Assembly (NCBI GenBank): GCA_030760725.1
Contig: JASWHV010000016.1
Location: forward strand, 18,405,084 to 18,469,083
Direction of reading: 5' to 3'
Length of the DNA: 64,000 bases
Source: Neostapfia colusana
Lineage: Eukaryota > Streptophyta > Magnoliopsida > Poales > Poaceae
Below the pieces are notes generated by a model that searched no databases, had not been told where the DNA came from, and saw only the letters and a list, made by a program, of their open reading frames with translations. The position numbers were made by a program, and so were the translations under genes. Shown one piece after another: positions 57,065-64,000 of this stretch; position 1 is the stretch's first letter, and each line of letters starts with the position of its first letter.

Positions 57065-58261
57065 AACTGAATCTCGCCCTCGAGACTCGATAGTGGAGAA
57101 TAGATGAGGGAATTCTGCCTTGAGATGTTCCTCAGTCTCCCATGTGGTTTCGGCTTCCGTGTGATGGCCCCATTGTACCTTGCACCAACGGATCACTTTG
57201 TTGCTCATGACTCTTTCCTTCACGTCCAAAATTTTGATGGGGTGTTCCGCGTAGGTCAGATCCTCTTGAAGTTCGAGTTCATCCATCGGTACTTATTCTT
57301 CCGTTACTCTTAAGCACTTCTTGATTTGGGATACGTGAAACACGTCGTGCACGTCGGAGAGGTGCGTTGGCAGCTCTAGTTGATAGGCTACTTCTCCTCG
57401 CTTGCCCAAAATCTTGAATGGCCCAATGTAGCGAGGTGCTAACTTGCTTTTGACATTGAACCATCGTTGGCCTCGGATAGGCGATACCTTAAGATACACG
57501 AAGCCTCCCACTTCGAAAGTCAATCTTCTTCGCCTATTGTCTGCGTAACCTTTTTGTCGTGACTGAGCAGCCTTCAAGTTTTCTCGTATCGTTTGGACTT
57601 GTTTTTTGGCGTCTTGCAGCACTTCAGGTCCAAACACTTGGCTTTCTCCGGTCTCATTCCAGAACAGCGTTGTTCTACGCCGTCTACCATACAATGCTTC
57701 AAAAGGTGACATCTTCAAGCTGGCTTGGTAGCTGTTGTTGTATGAGAATTCAGCATAAGGCAAGCTCCTGTACCAATTACACCCATGTTTCAAGGCGCAA
57801 GCTCTCAACATGTCTTCTAAAATTTGATTTGTCCTCTCAGTTTGCCCGTCGGTTTGCGTGTGACATACGGAGCTGAAATTCAGTCATGTACCCATGGCTT
57901 CATGCAGCTTCTTCCAGAACCTAGAGGTAAATTGAGAACCCCGATCTGAAACTATCCTCTTCGGAACTCCATGGCGACACACGATTTGCTCCATATACAG
58001 ATCGGCTAGTTGTGCGACGCGGTACGTGGTTCTAACAGGAAGAAAATGGGCTGTTTTCGTCAACCGGTCCATAATAACCCAAATAGAGTCGTAACCCGAC
58101 TGAGTACGTGGCAGTACAACTATGAAATCCATGCTGATGTCTTCCCACTTCCACTCGGGTACTTCTAATGGCTGCAACAATCCTGCTGGTCTTTGATGTT
58201 CGGCCTTCAATCGTTGGCACGTGTCGCATAAGGCAACATATTCAGCTATGTCCCTTTTCAT
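57062..58261 (-). pseudogene. Element C: integrase and chromodomain (fragments)
   Basis: 58261-57884 carries the zinc-finger end (CDTCQRLKAEHQ) and the rve core with D (SMDFIV) and the second D (IVSDRGSQF). A frame break follows. 57811-57293 has the rest of the core and the C-terminal region (FSYNNSYQASLKMSPFEAL, APRYIGPFKILGKRGEVAYQ, HDVFHVSQIKKC). The last ORF, 57286-57062, is the chromodomain (PIKILDVKERVMSN.., VQWGHHTEAETTWETEEHL). Same module order as A but a clearly different family. Confidence 0.9.
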
Positions 58262-58284
58262 ACCATCCCACCAACAGCAAGTTT

Positions 58285-59322
58285 TCAGGTCCTTGTACCT
58301 CTTTTTACAGCGGGATGTATGGAATAAGATGAGTCATGTTCCTCCTTTATTGTCGTGTCGCGGATGTGCTTCACGTTAGGCACACAGATCCTTTTTCCTA
58401 ACCAAAGCGTACCTTTCTCGTCTTCCTTGAAATACTTTTCTATGCCTTGTTGGATTCTTTCATTGATTTCCTTGATTTCCTCATCCGTTGCTTGGCCATG
58501 TCGTATCTCTTGTTCTAGCGAGGAGTTCAGTTCTATCACCTCCATCTCGTTTAAGAACCCGAGATGTAACCATTCGAACTCCTTGCGCAGCTCGGGTGGC
58601 AGCTCCTGAACCGTGAGTTGGTGACATGCTCCCTTTCGGCTCAACGCGTCAGCTACTACATTGGCCTTTCCGGGGTGATAGTTGATTCCAACATCATAAT
58701 CCTTGATGAGTTCCAACCATCGACATTGCCTCAAATTCAGATCCGTTTGCGTGAATATATACTTGAGGCTTTTGTGATCCGTATAGATCTCATATCGGTG
58801 GCCAAGGATATAATGCCTCCAAATCCTCAAGGCATGTACCACGGCTGCAAGTTCCAAGTCATGTGTGGGGTAATTCAGCTCATGTTTCTTTAGTTGTCTC
58901 GATGCATAGGATACCACTTGTCCTTCTTGCATGAGCACACATCCAAGTCCTTGTCTTGATGCGTAACAATATATGTCAAAGCTCTTACCCACGTCTGGCA
59001 ATACCAAAACCGGCGCTGTGGTTAACCTCTTCTTTAGCTCCTCAAAGCTTTCTTGACATGCTTGTGTCCACTGAAACACTTTCCCTTTCATTAGCAATTC
59101 AGTCATAGGCTTCGCTTTTTTGGAGAAATCGTTGATGAACCGGCGGTAGTATCCAGCCATCCCAAGGAAACTCCGAATATCTCTCACATTCTGCAGTTGG
59201 TTCCACTTCAGAACATCTCCCACTTTTCCGGGATCAACCGATACTCCTCCATCGGAGATGATGTGTCCTAGGAACGATATCTCCTTTAGCCACAATTGAC
59301 ACTTGCTAAACTTAGCATACAA
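58285..59322 (-). pseudogene. Element C: RT C-terminus, RNase H and start of integrase
   Basis: Begins YAKFSKCQLWLKEISFLGHI (RT thumb region), then RNase H (YCYASRQGLGCVLMQ with the first D of the usual YCDAS changed to Y; LELAAVVHALRIWRHY; YTDHKSLKYIF; HPGKANVVADALSRK), then the linker to the integrase. The frame ends at about 58285, before the zinc finger. It is separated from the RT core by stops near 59330 and 59386. Confidence 0.9.
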
Positions 59323-59385
59323 TTGATGCTCTCACAGTTTCTGCAATCTTAACCTCAAGTGTTCTTCGTGTTCTTCCACGCATTT

Positions 59386-60078
59386 TTAATACACCATGAT
59401 ATCGTCAATGAAAATCACGACGAACTTGTCCAAGTACTCCATGAAGACCTTATTCATGAAGTACATAAAGTATGTGGGTGCATTCGTTAACCCAAAAGAC
59501 ATAACGGTATACTCATACGAACCATACCGTGTTCGAAATGTAGTCTTGGGTATGTCGGAGGGCTTAATCTTCAGCTGGAAGTATCCCGACCGAAGATCAA
59601 TCTTGGAGAAAATTTGGGCGCCTTTCATTTGGTCGAATAGGTCCTCTATACGGGGCAGTGGGTATTTATTCTTGATCGTCACCTCATTGAGAGACCTATA
59701 ATCCACACACATCCTTTGGGTCCCATCCTTCTTGTCTACGAAGAGCACGGGGGCTCCCCATGGTGACGAGCTTGGGCGCATAAAACCCATATCTAGCTGC
59801 TCTTGAATTTGCTTCTCGAGCTCCACTAGTTCATTAGCAGGCATCCTATATGGCCTCTTTGCTATAGGTGCAGTTCCGTGTACTAAATCAATGGCAAATT
59901 CAATGTCCCGGTCAGGTGGCATACCTGGACTTTCTTTCGGGAACACATCTGAATATTCTTGAACCACAGGAATGCTTTCCAATGTCGCTTCTTCGATGTG
60001 GTTCAGCACTGCCTTCTCGGTTCCCGGTTGGGCTGCCTCGAACTCAATACGAGTATCGTGCTCACTTCTCAACTGCAC
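59386..60078 (-). pseudogene. Element C: reverse-transcriptase core
   Basis: Holds PVVQEYSDVFPKESPGMPPDR, VDYRSLNEVTIKNKYPLPRI, KIDLRSGYFQLKI, VMSFGLTNAP and an intact catalytic FIDD motif at about 59400, then stops at TAA 59386-59388. Further protease remnant (GIDIILGMDWLSKHN) lies at about 60100-60160 with stops. Confidence 0.92.
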
Positions 60079-60089
60079 GATCCTCTAAG

Positions 60090-60260
60090 CACATTGAATC
60101 ATTCCGTTGTGCTTGCTTAACCAGTCCATTCCAAGTATTATGTCAATCCCTTAGAAATCTAAGACAATAAGGTTGGCGAGAAAGTCTACCTCCCTTATTT
60201 TAATGCTTACTCTAAGAATAGAATTCGGAATTGAAAGAATTGATTTCCCAACTATATGCA
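60090..60260 (-). pseudogene. Element C: protease C-terminal remnant
   Basis: Minus-strand reading gives NSILRVSIKIREVDFLAN, LIVLDF, a stop, then GIDIILGMDWLSKHNGMIQC, typical of the end of a gypsy aspartic protease. The active-site half and the gag zinc knuckle are absent. Confidence 0.75.
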
Positions 60261-60502
60261 TCAAGGTGTATGAATTAAGTATCTTCTTTTATTAATTTCA
60301 GCCTATATGAGGATGTGAACACGTGCCGAAGCATCTCACATCTCTCCACTATGTGTGGATGTGGACATTCGCCGAAGCATCCCACAACTCACATCAGCAC
60401 ACAAACCAAGCAATCATCACAAAAATTTCAGCACACCACTCTTATTTGACTCATGGCGATCTAAATGTTCCTATTACAACTTTATTCAATGGAAACCTAA
60501 AC

Positions 60503-60952
60503 TTAATCGTGAGAACCGATGCTGTTCTCGCCGTGTGATGGGGGTGGTCCATACATGGGCGCACGCCATGGTGAGTCGGCAGTCCATGTAGGGTTAGATG
60601 ATGCTGGTGCTCCATTTGCTCCCGCGTTGGCACGAGTCTCCTCTTGTTTCTCTAGCAAATACAGCTTCTTGCGGAGGTAACAGATCTCTTCTTGTGCGCT
60701 TGCATAGCAGTTTTCTAACTCCATGAGCAACCTCTGAGACTTGTCAGCAGCTTGTGGGTTGGAAAGAGCTCCTACATGGGGTCCAATGATCTCCCTTGTA
60801 CCACTATTCCGATATGGGTGCAGCTCAAAAGTGGTGTCCTCAAGCTGCTCACGGAAGGCGTAGCACAGTCCGGTGAGTGCATCCCATGCAGCATCATCGA
60901 CAGCTTCTGCCCCTTGTAGCTCTCCATGTGGGTGCGAAGTGCCGAGTGACAA
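60503..60952 (-). CDS. Element C: unrecognised ORF in gag position (coiled coil)
   Basis: 149 codons, not recognisable as Retrotrans_gag. Acidic N-terminal part, then a heptad-like segment (about residues 70-105: RLLMELENCYASAQEEICYL, RKKLYLLEKQEE) and a Pro/Ser/Asn-rich end. It lies between the leader ORF and the protease remnant in the same sense. Upstream, in the same region but with stops, DEWANHLVQEFRTDRMEGG can be read. Could be a decayed or replaced gag; function unknown. Confidence 0.5.
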   Translation of the reverse strand: MSLGTSHPHGELQGAEAVDDAAWDALTGLCYAFREQLEDTTFELHPYRNSGTREIIGPHVGALSNPQAADKSQRLLMELENCYASAQEEICYLRKKLYLLEKQEETRANAGANGAPASSNPTWTADSPWRAPMYGPPPSHGENSIGSHD

Positions 60953-61143
60953 CCCTACCGTTAGATAGGATGGTTTAGTTCAGCCTTCCACTGTTCATGT
61001 CCGAGACGAGGGACTTTCTTGAGAAGATATTCCGGATATAAGCTGCAGCGATCCAGAAATTATTTGAGCTCCTTGGATATGTGTCCTCCTTCCATTCTGT
61101 CGGTCCGAAATTCTTGCACTAAATGGTTGGCCCATTCATCGCC

Positions 61144-61473
61144 TTAATTATTGGTCTCAGCAAGTAGTGGCTCCTCCTCGGGTTCATATCCTCCCGTCAT
61201 AGCTTCATGAGGCTCCACGGGGTGTAAGCCCGCATGAACCTCCTCCTGAGGTGCGTACCAATGCCGTTCTTGTGGATCATCCTCCATGTCGTCTTCGAAT
61301 GGTTCCACCTCCTCCGAGTCCTCTTCCTCATGCATAGAGCTATTGACTTCCTCTTCATCATGAGGTTCCGTATTCACCTCCTCCCAATATGGTCTATCGG
61401 ACACCTCAATGGGGTTAAGTGCACTCCCACGTCGTGGTGGACGAGTACTTATGCGTGTTGTGCTCCTGATCAC
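61144..61473 (-). CDS. Element C: small acidic ORF near the 5' end
   Basis: 109 codons, M-I-R-S-T-T-R start with a short basic N-terminus, then strongly Glu/Asp-rich (EEDSEEVEPFEDDMEDDPQE). No domain is recognised. It is the first ORF after the 5' LTR and PBS. It may be the N-terminal part of one protein with 60952-60503, since the stretch between has only a few stops. Confidence 0.45.
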   Translation of the reverse strand: MIRSTTRISTRPPRRGSALNPIEVSDRPYWEEVNTEPHDEEEVNSSMHEEEDSEEVEPFEDDMEDDPQERHWYAPQEEVHAGLHPVEPHEAMTGGYEPEEEPLLAETNN

Positions 61474-61733
61474 CGGCCTCTATAAATAAGACATGAGAAT
61501 CTTTAGAGAAGGAAGAAGTAACTCCAAAACTTCAGAAGCTATGGATCAAAAAAGCAAAAGTGTTGCTGCCCAAAACAAGAGAAAAAAAGGGGCTGAAAAT
61601 AGCACTTTGCGGTGGCTGAATTGACAAGTAAAGTGCAGCAGCAAGCAATTTTCGAGAATAACAGTTTAGAGTGATGTGCCTATGTGTTTTAGAGTGTCCA
61701 TTCTACCTAGGCTTGCGTCCTACGGTCGACATG

Positions 61734-61745
61734 GCTCTGATGCCA
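61734..61745 (-). other. Primer-binding site of element C
   Basis: Minus strand TGGCATCAGAGC, one base different from the common iMet-complementary TGGTATCAGAGC, three bases from the LTR. Confidence 0.88.
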
Positions 61746-61748
61746 AAC

Positions 61749-62993
61749 TGTGACACCCGGTTCCGAAAATAGAACCAAGTGAATGCATGTGTGCCCATGA
61801 TGTTCATAACACATACACATGTAATCCACAAACTGAATTCAGAAAATAACCACGAATAAATAGTGTTTAAGTACCTTATTACAATGACTCAATGTCTCAC
61901 TCATGAGTATCTAACTTATTCTTGCAGCGGAAGTCTCTAAACAACAGCGGAAATAACTAAACAGCAGGCTCCAACTTCAACTCCACAGGCATGTTGACGG
62001 TAGTTCGCACGCCTAGTACTCCACATGGTCCTCGAAGTACTCATCTACTGTAGCTGATGTATATGTGGTAATGCAAGTGAGTACATGTTGTACTCAGCAA
62101 GTGCGGGAAAAGTATGACATGTAGCTTACAACAAGGTAGGAAATAAAAATGCTCATTGCAGCAAGCAAATTTTATTTCACAAACATGATAAAACAGCAAC
62201 TAATTCTAGATGGATTAATTCCCAATATAACCAAGTAAATCAGCAACATTGTTTCATCATAAATACCATTTATCAAGTCTCAACCAGTCAATAATCTTTC
62301 TCAAGTTCATCTCATACTCATGAATATTCATAACCACATCATATTCATATAACCGAAACCAATTTCATTTTCATGACCCAAAACAGTCCCAAAACCAATC
62401 CCAATGACCATACCCAAATGTCCATCTCATGTTTTGCCTCTAATCATGGAAGCTGGCCAGGTGCTTGTGACCGGAAGCACGGCTATCATGATAGTTTTAC
62501 ACTATGCAGAGGTGGCACCACATTACCCACAAGTTTGTTATTTTGTCACCCGTCGGCGACTAAAAAGAAAATTCATTATACCAGTACACAACCGTCGGTG
62601 TATGGCCAAGAGATCACAAAATAGCCTTTACAAAAGGGCTACTAGGATGTACGGACCCACTGAGGTTTCACCGGCAGGCTTGAATCACCGTTCTCCCACC
62701 CACGGGCTCCCTCTCCATTTCTATTCCCTATTCTCCATTTCTATATTTCCCTTCTCCATTTCTATGTCCCATTCTCCATTTCTATATTCCTTCTCCATTT
62801 CTGTGGTTTTTCCTCCATTTCTATGGTTCCTTCATCCATTTCTATGGTTCTTTCTCCATTTCTATGGTTCTTTCTCCATTTCTATGGTTCTTTCTACATT
62901 TCTATAGTTCTTTATCCATTTCTACTTCTTTTATAATGCTTCTCTACATGAAAAATGTATGCAATGCATGGAAATGAATTTGAGGGTGTTACA
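61749..62993 (-). repeat. 5' LTR of element C
   Basis: TGTGACACCCGG .. GGGTGTTACA, 1245 bp, aligned along its length with the 3' LTR with scattered differences. It carries the longer minisatellite at about 62710-62925. Followed by the TSD ATTAG. Confidence 0.94.
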
Positions 62994-62998
62994 ATTAG

Positions 62999-64000
62999 GT
63001 ATCAAATGTATGAAACATATGAATGCAGCCCTGCTTATTAAATTCTTATTCAAGATCTATAACCACCAGGACATCTCGTGGGTAAATCTCATCCTTCAGT
63101 CACACTGCAAGAACGGAAAGCCACCCCATCACACGAAAGCAAGAGGGACGTTTTGGTGGCGAGATGTTCTTAGTTTCTGGGATGATTTTAGAGCACAAAC
63201 ATCTACTAGGGTGGGCAAGGGAGACACAATAAGTCTGTGGCATGATAGGTTGGAAGGTCACCTCCTCCGAAGAGAATTCAACGCCCTGTATACTTTTGCC
63301 AAAAACCAAAAAATTTGTTTCATCAGTTTTGCCGCCGTGAAATGTACATCAACATTTCTTCCACCCACTTTCACAAGAAGCACATGCACAGTTTGGCAAC
63401 ATGATGGCTTTGATATCACAAGTGCTAGATAGGGGCCTGCAGAGGGACATATGGATGGACACCAATCACAAAGAGCAATATTGCACAAAGACAGCATATC
63501 TCTCCTACTTCAATCCCATCAACCCTCCACCACCGTTTCAATGGATCTGGAAATCAAGAGTAATCAAAAGAATCAAGATATTTATGTTTCTGCTGTTCAG
63601 CGATCGCCTAAATACCAGAAACTTGCTTAAAAGAAAAAAATTCAAGATAGAGGGTGATGACTACTCGTGTGTGCTCTGCAATCCAGCAGTGGAGGAGTTG
63701 ACATATCACCTATTCTTCCAATGCTCCATCAGTGAGGCCTGCTGGACCACAATTGGGATTCAATGGAATCATGACTTGAACTTCTTTGACACCATTGAGG
63801 GGGCTAACAGAAGCTGGAACAACTAAAGCTTTCTGGGAGTAATAGCAACGGCTGCTTGGGAGATCTGGAGACAACACAAAAATAATATCTTCAGAGAGAT
63901 AATGCCTTCGGTTCAGGCCTGGAAATCAATCTTTAAAACCTCACTGCTACTTTAGAGTGTACGCTTCAAAGAGACAAACAGAAATAGAATTAACACGTGG
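62999..64000 (+). pseudogene. LINE ORF2, 3' part with zf-RVT domain
   Basis: Continues ORF2 after element C: GIKCMKHMNAALLIKFLFKI.., TFWWRDVLSFWDDFRA, GKGDTISLWHDRLEG, a frame break near 63400, then the zf-RVT (zinc-binding in reverse transcriptase) domain at about 63510-63780 (WIWKSRVIKRIKIFMFLL.., NTRNLLKRKK.., CVLCNPAVEELTYHLFFQC). A last frame break lies near 63826, then WEIWRQHKNNIF. The end is outside the window. Confidence 0.9.

Larger units (their letters stand above)
55862..62993 (-). mobile_element. Element C: Ty3/gypsy chromodomain retrotransposon, minus strand
   Basis: LTRs of 1188 bp (55862-57049) and 1245 bp (61749-62993), PBS 61734-61745, PPT at about 57052-57064, pol remnants 60078-57062, and two unusual ORFs where gag is expected. 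Flanked by ATTAG at 55857-55861 and 62994-62998; joining the flanks across one ATTAG restores continuity of the LINE frame (..PLDNGGL / GIKCMKHMN..). All coding frames are broken. Confidence 0.95.
49584..64000 (+). mobile_element. Plant LINE (non-LTR retrotransposon), interrupted by element C
   Basis: Plus-strand LINE with ORF1 (49645-about 52070), ORF2 endonuclease and reverse transcriptase (53269-55861), and, after element C and its TSD, the ORF2 tail with zf-RVT domain (62999 to beyond 63960). The 3' end and any poly(A) tail lie outside the window. Both ORFs have stops and frameshifts. Confidence 0.93.

Noticed and set aside
62404..62907. 167-codon frame in the element C 5' LTR
   Set aside because: It lies within the LTR, ends in minisatellite translation, and is a counterpart of a similar frame in the other LTR.

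Overview
The window is intergenic DNA from a grass (Poaceae, probably panicoid; inferred from the transposon families, not proven). It is almost entirely nested transposable elements. I see no intact host protein-coding gene. Most coding capacity is decayed gag-pol, transposase or LINE sequence. Boundaries below rest on visible terminal TG..CA, primer-binding sites, polypurine tracts and target-site duplications (TSDs).

Layout. (1) 1-12800: a minus-strand Ty3/gypsy chromovirus (Tekay/Del-like, element A) with 4.2-kb LTRs; its 3' LTR is cut by the window start. (2) It sits in the integrase gene of a plus-strand relative (element B), whose decayed pol end and 3' LTR start lie at 12801-14503. 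(3) 14504-18401: a solo LTR with TSD GTAGC, splitting the B LTR. (4) 18663-21776 and 33890-34312: a CACTA transposon (CACTA-1), split by (5) 21777-33884, a complete minus-strand Ty1/copia Sirevirus-like element with TSD ACGGC, near-identical LTRs and an extra ORF after pol. (6) 34313-about 38985: 5' LTR, PBS and leader of another plus-strand gypsy (element D), then an LTR tail to 40699 that is probably the far end of B. (7) 40700-49480: non-TE-like tandemly duplicated sequence carrying CACTA-2 (41603-47904, TSD TAT). (8) 49481-49583: a U6 snRNA pseudogene joined directly to a LINE (49584 to the window end). (9) 55862-62993: a minus-strand gypsy (element C, TSD ATTAG) inside the LINE reverse-transcriptase ORF.

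The nesting gives a relative chronology: tandem duplication; B into one copy; then A, the solo LTR and CACTA-1 into B; the copia element and D into CACTA-1; separately CACTA-2 and the U6-LINE into the duplicated locus; element C into the LINE. Nothing forms a host pathway. The most unusual points are the U6-LINE chimera, whose 5' breakpoint is fixed by a paralogous empty site, the extra ORF of the copia element with hairpin-forming motifs shared between its LTRs and the ORF's upstream region, and CACTA-2 with a fused, deleted transposase and two right ends.
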